Assembly (NCBI RefSeq): GCF_000147815.2
Contig: NC_015957.1
Coordinates: 5,766,001 to 5,830,000, forward strand
Direction: 5' to 3'
DNA length: 64,000 nt
Source of the DNA: Streptomyces violaceusniger Tu 4113
GTDB lineage: Bacteria; Actinomycetota; Actinomycetes; Streptomycetales; Streptomycetaceae
The translations under genes and the position numbers were made by a program. Shown here in pieces: positions 51,776 to 62,026 of the stretch (positions are counted from its first letter, which is position 1; each line of letters begins with the position of its first letter). Under the pieces are notes generated by a model that saw nothing but the letters and a program-made list of their open reading frames with translations, was not told the DNA's origin and made no database searches.

Positions 51776-52459
51776 ATGCCTTCCCGCGTCTCTCACATAG
51801 CGCCCGCCACCGGGGATCCGGCCGTCCAGGGCTCAGGGTTGCGGTCCGACGCGGAGTCCAATCGCCGGCGCATCCTCGAGACGGCCCGGGCGCTGTTCGT
51901 CTCGCGCGGGATCGATGTGCCGATGGCCACCATCGCCCGTCATGCCGGAGTCGGGGTGGCCACGCTCTACCGGCGCTTCCCCACCCGTGAGGCACTGGTC
52001 ATGGCGGTGTTCTCGGACGAGTTCGCCGCCTGTTCGGCGATCGTCGACGACGCCCTGGCCGACGAGGACGCGTGGCGGGGCTTCCGCCGGACCATCGAGT
52101 CGGTGTGTGCCTCGCAGGCACACGACCGGGGGTTCAACGACGCGTTCCTGTCGTCGTTCCCCGACGCGGTCGGCTTCGAGCGGGAGCGGCTGCGCATCGA
52201 GGACGGCTTCGCCGAGGTGGTCCGGCGCGCCAAGGCCGCGGGACGGCTGCGCCAGGACTTCGACGTGTCCGATCTGAGCGTCGTCTTCCTGGCCAACCGA
52301 GGTGTCATCGGCGACGCGGCGACCGCACCGGCCGCGTCCCGGCGGCTGGTGGCGCACCTTCTGCGGTCCTTCGAGGCGGGGCGGGCCGAGCCGGCCCGCC
52401 CCCTGCCGCCACCGGCGGCGCTGGGGCTGGGCCGGCTGTACCCGGCTCGGGAGGGATGA
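51776..52459 (+). CDS. TetR-family regulator, divergent from the MDR oxidoreductase
   Basis: A 227-residue regulator. The DNA-binding domain is at about residues 25-75: NRRRILETARALFVSRGIDV, then IARHAGVGVATLYRRFPTREAL. This is a clear TetR helix-turn-helix with the LYRRFPTRE pattern of a common Streptomyces subgroup. The ligand domain follows and ends in a Pro/Ala-rich tail. ATG 51776 is chosen over GTG 51767. AAGG at 51764-51767 serves the former. It shares a 90-bp intergenic region with the oxidoreductase, which contains the 8-bp palindrome ATGCGCAT near 51730-51737. It likely represses that gene (inference). Its stop is 1 bp from the stop of the convergent CAP-protein gene. Confidence 0.92.
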   Translation: MPSRVSHIAPATGDPAVQGSGLRSDAESNRRRILETARALFVSRGIDVPMATIARHAGVGVATLYRRFPTREALVMAVFSDEFAACSAIVDDALADEDAWRGFRRTIESVCASQAHDRGFNDAFLSSFPDAVGFERERLRIEDGFAEVVRRAKAAGRLRQDFDVSDLSVVFLANRGVIGDAATAPAASRRLVAHLLRSFEAGRAEPARPLPPPAALGLGRLYPAREG

Positions 52460-52460
52460 A

Positions 52461-52976
52461 CTACCGGGCGGCGCCGAAGTCCTGCGTCCAGTAGTGGCCG
52501 GGCTGCGCCACGCCGACGCCGATCTCCTTGAAGTCGCAGTTCAGGATGTTGGCCTTGTGGCCGGGGCTGGACATCCAGCCCTCCATGACGCTCTTGGGCG
52601 ACTCGTAGCCGTAGGCCACGTTTTCTCCGTAGGTGCTCCAGGAGTAGCCCGCGCGCTCGATCCGGTCACCCGGGGAGGACCCGTCGGAGCCGGTGTGCGA
52701 CATATTGCTGTGGGCCGCCATGTCCTCGCTGTGGTCCTGGGCGGCCTTGGTCAGCTTCTCGTTCACGGTCAGCGGCTTACAACCAGCCTTGCTGCGCTCG
52801 CTGTTGACGAGATCCACCACTTCCTGCTGGTCGGTGGCGGCCGCGGAAGTGGCGGCGGAGGAGCCCGCGGTGGCGGACTGTGCCATCGCGGCCGAGGGAA
52901 CGCCCACGGCGGCCAAGGCGAGGGTGGCGATGGCTATCTTGCGGCGGTGCGTCGTGCTGTTGCGGTGCTTGCTCAT
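52461..52976 (-). CDS. Secreted CAP/SCP-domain protein (YkwD-like)
   Basis: A 171-residue secreted protein of the cysteine-rich secretory/antigen 5/PR-1 (CAP) superfamily. The signal peptide is about residues 1-33 (RRKIAIATLALAAVGV, then PSAAMAQ). The CAP domain is at about 50-171: VDLVNSERSKAGCKPLTVN, LTKAAQDHSEDMAAH, the His-containing NMSHTGSDG, YGENVAYGYESP, and GWMSSPGHKANILN. The conserved His and Glu of the CAP cavity are present. Two Cys (CKPL and LNCDF) probably form the typical disulfide. ATG 52976 follows GAGG at 6 nt. Bacterial CAP proteins are extracellular with mostly unknown activity. Confidence 0.93.
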   Translation of the reverse strand: MSKHRNSTTHRRKIAIATLALAAVGVPSAAMAQSATAGSSAATSAAATDQQEVVDLVNSERSKAGCKPLTVNEKLTKAAQDHSEDMAAHSNMSHTGSDGSSPGDRIERAGYSWSTYGENVAYGYESPKSVMEGWMSSPGHKANILNCDFKEIGVGVAQPGHYWTQDFGAAR

Positions 52977-53325
52977 ACGTGACCTCACACTCGGTTGAGG
53001 CCCGTCATTCTTGGAGCCGTCGCCACGCGGGGCAACACACGTGTTCGTACTACAAGGGTTCGTAGCGAGGACGGCGCTTGCGATCAGCGGCGAGACATGC
53101 TGAGCCGGTTCCGGGGAGTGCTCGGGTGGGCCGACGCCCCATCAGAAATCGCGGGCAACCAGGCGAGTGGACAACGGGCCCGGAGCACCGGGGGCAGAGA
53201 GGGCGCGGAACCGGCTATTTCCGACAGGGAAGATAAAACCACTATGTCGGCCAGTCGGTATGAGCCACTACGCCCTCTTCACTACGGCGCCCGCTGTGAG
53301 AGATGTCATGACATGACAGGGGTGG
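52977..53325. other. 349-bp gene-free stretch upstream of the CAP-protein gene
   Basis: There is no coding potential on either strand beyond short shadows. It must contain the minus-strand promoter of the CAP gene and probably a long leader. I looked for the c-di-AMP (ydaO) riboswitch that precedes many Streptomyces wall-protein genes and saw no convincing match. A perfect 12-bp palindrome lies at 53303-53314. Confidence 0.6.
53303..53314. promoter_or_regulatory. 12-bp perfect palindrome
   Basis: ATGTCATGACAT is perfectly self-complementary and is followed by a further TGACA, giving overlapping TGTCA/TGACA half-sites. It lies 12 bp past the end of the mannosyltransferase gene. It could be a regulator site, but no partner is known. 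Confidence 0.35.
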
Positions 53326-55017
53326 TCAGCGGCGGTAGATGGTGATCGAGTGGCCGACCTCGTCGATCGGCTCACCGCGGTCGATCAGCGCCGCCAGCCG
53401 GCCGGTGGCCTGGGCGATCGAGGAGTCCGAGACCACCAGCAGCCCGCGCACCTCCTCCGGGGGGACCCGTCGCGGGTCCGACGCGTGGATGCCGTAGGCG
53501 GACGGCACACCGCTGCCCTTGTAGAGGAGCCAGATCCGCTCGCCCCGGTATCGCTCCCGGAGGCGGTCGGCCAGCCGCCCCAGGTCCTGCCCCCAGTCGA
53601 CGTTCGAGTCATGCAGCCGCAGATGGGTCCGGGACGGGCCGCCGAATGCCTCGTTGGAGTACGGCAGATAGTACGGATACGTCCGCAGCGAGCTGACCGC
53701 GACGAACAGGACCAGCGCCAGCGTGGCCCCATACGCCCAGCGCCGCCGCACGGCCATCAGCCCGGCCGCCGCCACCGCCAGGAACATCGGCAGGAAGATG
53801 GCGTACCGCACCCCGAGGTTGCGGGCTCCGTCCAGGGCGGCGAGCAGCAGCACGGCCGCGGGGATCAGCACATACGGCGCGGCGGGCCGCAGCCGGGGCA
53901 CCACCAGCATCACGGCGGTCCCGGCGAGCCAGAGCGCGAGCATGCCCAGGGGCGTCTTCACCAGCAGCGCGACGGGCAGGTAGTACCAGAGCGACCCGAG
54001 GTAGCGGCGGCCGAGCAGAAAGCCATGCCAGGTGTCGTGCTCGAAGCCGAACTGGACACGCATCCCGTCGCGGTACGCCTCCGGGAGCGGCAGCAGGTCG
54101 ACGGCGAGCCCGCGCAGCCCGTGGACGACCGGCACCGGCCCGGTGGGCGTCCAGCGCAGTCGGGGGTCGACCACGAAGTAGGCGGCCCACACCACGGCCA
54201 CCGCGATCAGCGCCACGGCCACCGCCGCCGCCACCCCGATCCCGACGGACCGCGCATGGCCGCGCGGTGTGCGGTCGTGGGTACGGCGGGCGTACCAGAC
54301 CGAGAGCACGGCCAGGAGCAGCAGCACCGGCGCCGCCGCCAGCATGCTCATCTTCGTGGCCAGGGCCGCCCCGAGCGCCACCCCCGCGAGCGGAAGATAC
54401 CGCCGTGGCCGCCGCCGCGCCCGCCACAGCAGCCAGACCGACGTCAGCAGAAAACCGGCCGCCGGTACGTCGAGCGTGGCGAGGGAACCGTGCGCGATGA
54501 TGTCCGGCGAGAAGGTGTACAGGGCGAGCGCCACCGCCCCGCCCACGGGTCCGGTCAGCTCACGGGCGAACGCGAACACCACCAGCCCGAACAGCAGCGT
54601 CAGCGCGATCATCGGCAGCCGTGCGCACAGCATCAGCCGCCAGGGGTCGTTGCCCGATTCGTAGAGCACATGCCGCCCGAGCGCCGTCTGGTCACCGGCG
54701 AAGGCGGCGTCGAGGTGCGGGCGTGCGAGGGCCACCCCCGCCTCGATGATGAGCTTGCCCAGCGGTGGATGCTCGGGGTTGTAGCGCACCCGGTGATGGT
54801 GCAGGGAGTCCACCGCCGTGCCGACGTACACGGGCTCGTCGATGGTCGGCGTCTGCTCCACCGCCGTGGTGACCATCGCGACCGCCATCTGAACGAGGAG
54901 CGCCACGACGGCGGCCACCACCAGCCACCGCCGATGCCGCCCCGGCCCCGCCGTCCACCGGCCCTTCGGCCCGCCGACGGTCCTGGTCACACTGTTGATC
55001 ACGCCCGCCCACCGCAT
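53326..55017 (-). CDS. GT39-type membrane glycosyltransferase (protein O-mannosyltransferase-like)
   Basis: A 563-residue polytopic membrane enzyme of the PMT/ArnT superfamily, which transfers a sugar from a polyprenyl phosphate to an extracytoplasmic acceptor. The first membrane segment is about residues 30-50 (RRWLVVAAVVALLVQMAVAM). The first external loop carries the catalytic-type acidic motif QTPTIDEPVYVG (about 54-65), followed by NPEHPPLGKL, the expected DE...HPP pattern. About ten further hydrophobic segments follow to about residue 430. A soluble C-terminal domain follows, with DSNVDWGQDLGRLADRLRE and a nucleotide-like end. ATG 55017 lacks a strong ribosome site; GTG starts within the first 12 residues are possible. 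The acceptor is unknown. Confidence 0.88.
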   Translation of the reverse strand: MRWAGVINSVTRTVGGPKGRWTAGPGRHRRWLVVAAVVALLVQMAVAMVTTAVEQTPTIDEPVYVGTAVDSLHHHRVRYNPEHPPLGKLIIEAGVALARPHLDAAFAGDQTALGRHVLYESGNDPWRLMLCARLPMIALTLLFGLVVFAFARELTGPVGGAVALALYTFSPDIIAHGSLATLDVPAAGFLLTSVWLLWRARRRPRRYLPLAGVALGAALATKMSMLAAAPVLLLLAVLSVWYARRTHDRTPRGHARSVGIGVAAAVAVALIAVAVVWAAYFVVDPRLRWTPTGPVPVVHGLRGLAVDLLPLPEAYRDGMRVQFGFEHDTWHGFLLGRRYLGSLWYYLPVALLVKTPLGMLALWLAGTAVMLVVPRLRPAAPYVLIPAAVLLLAALDGARNLGVRYAIFLPMFLAVAAAGLMAVRRRWAYGATLALVLFVAVSSLRTYPYYLPYSNEAFGGPSRTHLRLHDSNVDWGQDLGRLADRLRERYRGERIWLLYKGSGVPSAYGIHASDPRRVPPEEVRGLLVVSDSSIAQATGRLAALIDRGEPIDEVGHSITIYRR

Positions 55018-55238
55018 AGCGACAGACGCTAACGCCCTCGTGCCACCGCACAGGGCATCCGCCGGGAAACTTGAGCGAACTCCGCAATCCGAACCGTGCC
55101 ATCCGGGGGTCGTGCTGGCCGTCGGAGTGCATCCGCAGCGTGTGCTCGCGGAGGGCTTCGGGGATTTTTGTCCGGTGTGCTCTTCTGATCGGGGCCCGCC
55201 TGAGCACCCCCGCGCCGAGCGCGTTGAGAAGGAAGTGA

Positions 55239-56810
<1,572 letters not shown>

Positions 56811-56813
<3 letters not shown>

Positions 56814-56858
56814 CCCCGTAGCCCCGTAGCCCCGTAGCCCCGTAGCCCCGTAGCCCCG
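56811..56858. repeat. Six-copy tandem repeat of TAGCCCCG starting at a stop codon
   Basis: Six perfect copies of the octamer TAGCCCCG run head to tail, preceded by a partial unit (GCCCCG, 56805-56810). The first TAG is the stop of the DHA2 exporter. Because the period is 8, TAG recurs in all three frames. It fills most of the 55-bp gap between two convergent genes. Confidence 0.92.
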
Positions 56859-56868
56859 CGAAGCCTGA

Positions 56869-59742
56869 CTAGCTCATCTGGCGTCGCACCAGCTCGTGCA
56901 GCTTTCCGCCCGGGACGGCCATCAGCTCGGCCGGGGCGCCCTGCTCCACGATCCGGCCGTCCTCCATGACCAGCACGCGGTCGGCGTCCATGACGGTCGA
57001 CAGCCGGTGCGCGATCACCAGCCGGCTGGCGTGGAGACGGCGGGTGCTGTCGATGACGATGCGCTGGGTCTCGTTGTCCAGGGCGCTGGTGGCCTCGTCG
57101 AAGAAGAGGATGCGCGGACGGCGGATCAGGGCCTGGGCGATCATCAGCCGCTGCCGCTGACCACCGGAGATGGCACCGCTGCCGGAGATCATGGTCTGGA
57201 GCCCCATCGGCATCTGGCGGATGTCCTCGGCCAGACCCGACAGTTCGGCGGCCTCCATGGCCTCCTCGGGGGTGAACGGCTCGGCGCCGCGGATGCAGTC
57301 GAGCACCGTGCCGCCCAGCGGCTGGGCGTTCTGGAGGACCACCCCGCACTGGCGGCGCACGGCCGCCTGGTCGAGGGCGGCGAGGTCCTGGCCGTCGTAG
57401 AGCACACTGCCGGACACCGGCCGTTCGAAGCCGATGAGCAACCGCAGCAGGGTCGACTTGCCGCAGCCGCTCGGGCCGACGACGGCCACGAATTCGCCCG
57501 GCCGGATCTCCAGTGACACATCGTCGAGCACCAGCGGCCCGTCGTCGCCGTAGCGGAAGGTGAGGTTTCTGGCCCGCAGGTCACCGGAGAGCGTCCCCGG
57601 CTGGGCGCTGCCGCCGCGGACCTCCGGCGGCTCATCCAGGATCGGCTTGACCTGCTCGAACATGGGCAGCACCGCGACCACCGAAACCAGGGCGTTGGTG
57701 AGCTGCGTAAGGGAGGTGAGCAGCATGGTCACGGAGGTGTTGAAGGTCAGAAACGCCCCCGCCGACATGCTGCCCCGCGCCGGGCCGGCCAGCAGCATGA
57801 ACACGGTGAGGGAGACCAGCGGAAGGTAGACGGCGTCCAGCACCTGGGTGAGGTTCTTGATGCGCCCGGTGCGCTGGTGCAGATCGCGGGAGTGGGCGAA
57901 ACCACGGGCCCAGGCCGCGTAGGCGAAGTTCTCGGCCGCGGCGACGCGCAGCTTGGGCAGCCCGCGCAGGGTCTGGAACGCCTGGTTGTTGAGCTTGTTC
58001 TCGCTCTCCACCAGCCGTCGCTGCCAGCGCACCTGCCACAGCCCCATCCCGAGGAAGACCCCGGAGACCACCAGCAGTACGGCGATCACCGCGAGCGCCA
58101 GGGAGGCGCTGTAGTACAGCAGCAGGGCGAGGTTCATCGCGCCCACGGTGCCGGCCTGGAGGGCCGTCGGGGCGATCCCGGACACCACCCTGCGCATGGT
58201 GCTGATGCCCATCGCCGCGCTGGCCAGCTCTCCGGTGGAGCGCTGGGCGAAGAAGGTGGTGGGCAGCCGCAGCAGCCGGTCCCACACCGCGGGCTGGAGG
58301 GTGGACTCCAGCCGCCCCTCGAGACGCAGCAGGGTCAGGTTCTGCAGCAGCATGAAGGCGGCCGCGACGACGCCGGAGACGATCAGGGCCAGGGAGATCT
58401 GGACGATGGGGCTCTTCTCGGCGCGGGGCACGAAGCCGCCCAGCACCTGGCCGGTGGCGAGCGGCACCAGCGCGCCGAGCGCCACCGTCACCAGCCCGGC
58501 GATCAGGAGGTTGCGGGCGTCCCCGGCGGCGCCGCGCACGCTGAAGCGCATCAGCCGCCACATCGTCATCGGCCGGTCGGGCAGCGGACGGTAGAACATC
58601 ACGGCCCGCGGCTCGAACTCCTCCGCATTGCCGCCGCCGACGCGGATCCGCAGGCCCGAGGCGGGGTTGACCGCCTCGTACCGGCCGCGCCGCCACAGCA
58701 GCGCCACCGGGGCCCCGGACTTGGCGCGGTAGCCCACCAGGGGTCCGGCGTCCTCCCGCCACCAGCCGCCCTCCAGCCGGACGGCGCGGGTGCGGATCCG
58801 GGCGTGGGCGGCGATGCGCTCCACCGGGTCCGTACGGTCCTCGGTGGCGCGTCCCCTCGGCGGTTCGGGCAGGGTGATCCCGGCGGCCTCCGCCACCCGG
58901 CGGCACACCGCGTGCACCGCGTCGTCGGTGCTCTCCTCCGACGGCCGCCGCTCCCGCCGCTGCCCTCCGATGGAGGCGATCAGCGCCTGGTCGGCGCGGG
59001 TGCGCACGGCCTCACCGGCCCGGATGCCGGCCGCGGTGCGGTCCGCGTGGGCCCGTTCCATGGTCTCGATCCAGCGGTCCACGGCGGTGCCGAGGCGGTA
59101 CTGCTGGTTGACCATCCGCTGCCACAGCGCGCCGTCGATCAAGAGGTCACCGGCGGCCTGAGCGCTGTACTCGGCGCCGTAGCGCACACTGCCGGGCGGC
59201 ACCGGCAGCCAGAGCAGGTCCTCGTCGGCCGCCTCCGCCTCGGGCGCGGCCCCGCCGTCCAGCGGGGCCTGGAAGAGGACGCCGAGGCTGCGGCTCACCC
59301 CGAGCGCCACGGCGTGCTCCAGCGGGGTGGGCGGGGTGTCCTGGAATCCGCCGCCCCCGTGGGTGCCGTACGGGTCGTGGGTCCGGCCCGTGCCGTACGC
59401 GTCGTACGCCTCCGGGCGGTACAGCTCGCGCAGCGGGATGCGGCGCACCAGGCAGTCCTGCGAGGGCCGGCCCAGCAGGGTGTGGCGTGGCCCCTCGACC
59501 GGGCCCGGGAGCGCGGCGCCCGTCTCCAGCCGGCCGAGGAAGTGCCACTGCCCCTCCTCGGCGGCGTCGACCGCGAACAGGTCCAGGGCCCCGCCGACGA
59601 CGAGCCAGAGCACCTGTGGGCCCTCCAACGGCAGGCTGCGCAGCCCGGCGCGGTCGACGGGCGTGCCGAGGGCGCCCAGCGCCTGGACCACCGCGTCGCC
59701 GCCGTCCGCGGCCACCGCCGCGGCCGGGTGAACGGACGCCAT
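56869..59742 (-). CDS. NHLM-type bacteriocin export ABC transporter, permease/ATPase subunit without peptidase
   Basis: A 957-residue ABC half-transporter of the NHLP/NHLM bacteriocin export type. The long N-terminal soluble region (about 1-400) is characteristic of this subunit and has no C39 protease motif. A six-helix permease spans about 415-700 (LLIAGLVTVALGALVPLATG and following). The ATPase has Walker A GPSGCGKST near 754, signature ISGGQRQRL near 868 and Walker B ILFFDEATSALD, followed by the switch IAHRLST. AAGGAG 8 nt upstream supports ATG 59742, 1 bp after the peptidase-transporter stop, so the two are coupled. It presumably pairs with that protein to export the precursor peptide encoded at 62934-63131. 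It ends convergent with the DHA2 exporter. Confidence 0.93.
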   Translation of the reverse strand: MASVHPAAAVAADGGDAVVQALGALGTPVDRAGLRSLPLEGPQVLWLVVGGALDLFAVDAAEEGQWHFLGRLETGAALPGPVEGPRHTLLGRPSQDCLVRRIPLRELYRPEAYDAYGTGRTHDPYGTHGGGGFQDTPPTPLEHAVALGVSRSLGVLFQAPLDGGAAPEAEAADEDLLWLPVPPGSVRYGAEYSAQAAGDLLIDGALWQRMVNQQYRLGTAVDRWIETMERAHADRTAAGIRAGEAVRTRADQALIASIGGQRRERRPSEESTDDAVHAVCRRVAEAAGITLPEPPRGRATEDRTDPVERIAAHARIRTRAVRLEGGWWREDAGPLVGYRAKSGAPVALLWRRGRYEAVNPASGLRIRVGGGNAEEFEPRAVMFYRPLPDRPMTMWRLMRFSVRGAAGDARNLLIAGLVTVALGALVPLATGQVLGGFVPRAEKSPIVQISLALIVSGVVAAAFMLLQNLTLLRLEGRLESTLQPAVWDRLLRLPTTFFAQRSTGELASAAMGISTMRRVVSGIAPTALQAGTVGAMNLALLLYYSASLALAVIAVLLVVSGVFLGMGLWQVRWQRRLVESENKLNNQAFQTLRGLPKLRVAAAENFAYAAWARGFAHSRDLHQRTGRIKNLTQVLDAVYLPLVSLTVFMLLAGPARGSMSAGAFLTFNTSVTMLLTSLTQLTNALVSVVAVLPMFEQVKPILDEPPEVRGGSAQPGTLSGDLRARNLTFRYGDDGPLVLDDVSLEIRPGEFVAVVGPSGCGKSTLLRLLIGFERPVSGSVLYDGQDLAALDQAAVRRQCGVVLQNAQPLGGTVLDCIRGAEPFTPEEAMEAAELSGLAEDIRQMPMGLQTMISGSGAISGGQRQRLMIAQALIRRPRILFFDEATSALDNETQRIVIDSTRRLHASRLVIAHRLSTVMDADRVLVMEDGRIVEQGAPAELMAVPGGKLHELVRRQMS

Positions 59743-59743
59743 G

Positions 59744-62026
59744 TCAGTGCTCCTTCATCAGCTCGGCGTACGGGCCTCCGGCGGCGGCGAGGTCCTCGTG
59801 CCGTCCGCGTTCGACGACCGTGCCGCGGTTCAGGACGAGGATCTCGTCGCTGTCCCGCACGGTGCTGAGCCGGTGGGCGATCACCACACACGCACAGCCG
59901 CGGCGGCGCAGGTTGTCCATGACGATCTGCTCGGTACGCGCGTCCAGGGCGCTGGTGACCTCGTCCAGGACCAGCACGCTGGGGCGGCGCACCAGGGCGC
60001 GGGCGATCTCCAGCCGTTGCCGCTGGCCGCCGGAGAAGTTGCGGCCGTCCTGCTCCACCCGGCAGTGGATCCCCTCCGGGCGCCGTGTGATCACATCGTC
60101 GTAGAGCGCGGCGTCCCGCAGGGCCTCCACCACCGCCTCGTCCGGGATCGACGGGTCCCAGAGCGCCACGTTGTCCCGCACCGTGCCCTCGAACAGGAAG
60201 ACGTCCTGGTCGACGAAGGAGACCGAGGCGGCCAGCGCACCGCGGGGGATGTCCTCCAGACGCTGTCCGTCGATGCGGATGACCCCCTCCCAGGGGGCGT
60301 AGAGGCCGGAGACGAGCCGGGAGACGGTGGACTTGCCGCTGCCGGAGGCGCCGACCAGCGCCACCTGGCGGCCGGGGCCGACGGACAGCGAGAAGTCGCG
60401 CAGCAGCGGTTCGTCCAGCGGGCTGTAGCCGAAGGTGATGTTCTCCAGTGTCACCTGCCCGGTCAGCCGGCGGGTGTCCTCGCGCGGCTCGTCGCGGGTG
60501 TAGAGGGAGTCCACCGGGAAGTTCTCCACGTCCTTGAGCCGGGTCACATCGGCGGAGAAGTCCTGGATGCGTCCGGCCACTCCGTTGAGCCGGGTGATGG
60601 GCGCGGTGAAGCGGGTCACCAGTGCCTGGAAGGCCACCAGCAGACCGATGGAGATATGGCCCTCGACGGCCCGCAGCCCGCCGATCCAGAGAATGAGGGC
60701 GCTGTTGAGGGTGGCGAGGGTGGGGGCGACCACGGCCAGTACGGCGCTCGGCACGCCGAGGCGCTGCTGCTCCTCCAGGGTGATGGCGTGCTGTCCGGCC
60801 CAGCGGCGGAAGAAGCCGGTCTCCCCGCCGGTGGCCTTCACCGTCTCGATGAGCTGGAGACCGGTGTACGAGGTGGTGGTCAGCCGCGCGGTGTCGGCCC
60901 GCAGCTTCTGGGTCCTGGTGGCCCGCAGCCGCACCACCACCCGTATCGCCACCACGTTGAGCAGCGCCAACCCGACGCCGACACCGGTGAGTTGGGGATC
61001 GTAGGTCCACAGCAGAAAGGCGTAGAGCACCACGACGACCCCGTCGACGGCCGCGGCGGCCAGATCGCGGGCGAGGGTTTCGGCGACGGTGTCGTTGGAA
61101 CGCAGCCGCTGGACCAGGTCGGCCGGGCTGCGCTGGGCGAAGAAGGTGACGGGCAGCCGCAGCAGATGCCGCAGGAACCGTGCGCTGCTGAGGGTGGAGG
61201 AGATGATGCGTCCGCGCAGCAGGTTCGCCTGCTGGACGCCGGTCAGCACGGCGGTGAGCACCACCGCCACGGCCATGGACGCGAACAGTGGGTCCAGCGT
61301 CGAGTCCTGGCCGCCGATCAGGAAGGTGTCGATGAAGGTGCGGCTGAGCGCCGGGACCGCGGCTCCCACCGCCACCAGCAGCAGGCTGGCCAGCAGCGAG
61401 GCCAGCAGGGTGCCCGTGGTGCCGCGCATGCGCGGCGGCAGGGCGCCCAGCACCCCGGGACGGCGCCCGCCCCGGCGGAAGGAGTCCTCGGGTTCGAGGA
61501 CCAGGACCACACCGGTGAAGCTGGTGTCGAATTCCTCGACGGGGACGAAACGGCGCCCCTTGTCGGGGTCGTTGATGTGGACGCCGCGCTTGCCGAACCG
61601 CCGTCCCATTCCGTCGTAGACGACGTAGTGGTTGAACTCCCAGAACAGGATGGCCGGGGCCTTGACCTCCGCGAGGGCCTCGGGCTCCATCTGCATGCCC
61701 TTGGCGCGCAGACCGTAGCTCCGGGCGGCCTTGAGCAGATTGCTGGCGCGCGATCCGTCCCGGGAGACACCGCAGGCGATCCGCAGCTCCTCCAGCGGCA
61801 CATGGCGCCCGTAGTGGGCGAGCACCATGGCGAGCGACGCCGCACCGCACTCCAGGGCCTCCATCTGGAGCACGGTGGGGGTGCGCACGGTCCGGCGCCG
61901 GGTCTTCCTCGGTCCGGCTCCGCCACGTGGCGCCCGGCGCCGTCCGCGGGCCGGCTGGGGGCGGCGCGCTCCGCTGCTTCCGGCGGGTGCGGGCCGGGGC
62001 GGCCCGCCCTGGTTCGTCGCGGTCAC
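59744..62026 (-). CDS. C39-peptidase ABC transporter processing a double-glycine leader
   Basis: A 760-residue bifunctional exporter. It has an N-terminal C39 peptidase that cleaves after the Gly-Gly of a leader, then a six-helix permease, then an ATPase. The peptidase catalytic set is intact: Cys60 in QMEALECGAASLAM, His133 in EFNHYVVYDG and Asp153 in INDPDKG. The ATPase has GASGSGKST, FSGGQRQRLEIA and VLVLDEVTSALD. An Arg/Pro-rich N-terminal extension of about 50 residues precedes the peptidase and is longer than usual. GTG 62026 is chosen because it overlaps the HlyD stop as GTGA; TTG 62038 is an alternative. It is the expected processing enzyme for the leader ending VAGG encoded upstream. 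Confidence 0.94.
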   Translation of the reverse strand: MTATNQGGPPRPAPAGSSGARRPQPARGRRRAPRGGAGPRKTRRRTVRTPTVLQMEALECGAASLAMVLAHYGRHVPLEELRIACGVSRDGSRASNLLKAARSYGLRAKGMQMEPEALAEVKAPAILFWEFNHYVVYDGMGRRFGKRGVHINDPDKGRRFVPVEEFDTSFTGVVLVLEPEDSFRRGGRRPGVLGALPPRMRGTTGTLLASLLASLLLVAVGAAVPALSRTFIDTFLIGGQDSTLDPLFASMAVAVVLTAVLTGVQQANLLRGRIISSTLSSARFLRHLLRLPVTFFAQRSPADLVQRLRSNDTVAETLARDLAAAAVDGVVVVLYAFLLWTYDPQLTGVGVGLALLNVVAIRVVVRLRATRTQKLRADTARLTTTSYTGLQLIETVKATGGETGFFRRWAGQHAITLEEQQRLGVPSAVLAVVAPTLATLNSALILWIGGLRAVEGHISIGLLVAFQALVTRFTAPITRLNGVAGRIQDFSADVTRLKDVENFPVDSLYTRDEPREDTRRLTGQVTLENITFGYSPLDEPLLRDFSLSVGPGRQVALVGASGSGKSTVSRLVSGLYAPWEGVIRIDGQRLEDIPRGALAASVSFVDQDVFLFEGTVRDNVALWDPSIPDEAVVEALRDAALYDDVITRRPEGIHCRVEQDGRNFSGGQRQRLEIARALVRRPSVLVLDEVTSALDARTEQIVMDNLRRRGCACVVIAHRLSTVRDSDEILVLNRGTVVERGRHEDLAAAGGPYAELMKEH

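Noticed and set aside
52977..53325. c-di-AMP (ydaO) riboswitch before the CAP-protein gene
   Set aside because: It is expected from other Streptomyces wall-protein genes, but the conserved motifs could not be found in this leader on the minus strand.
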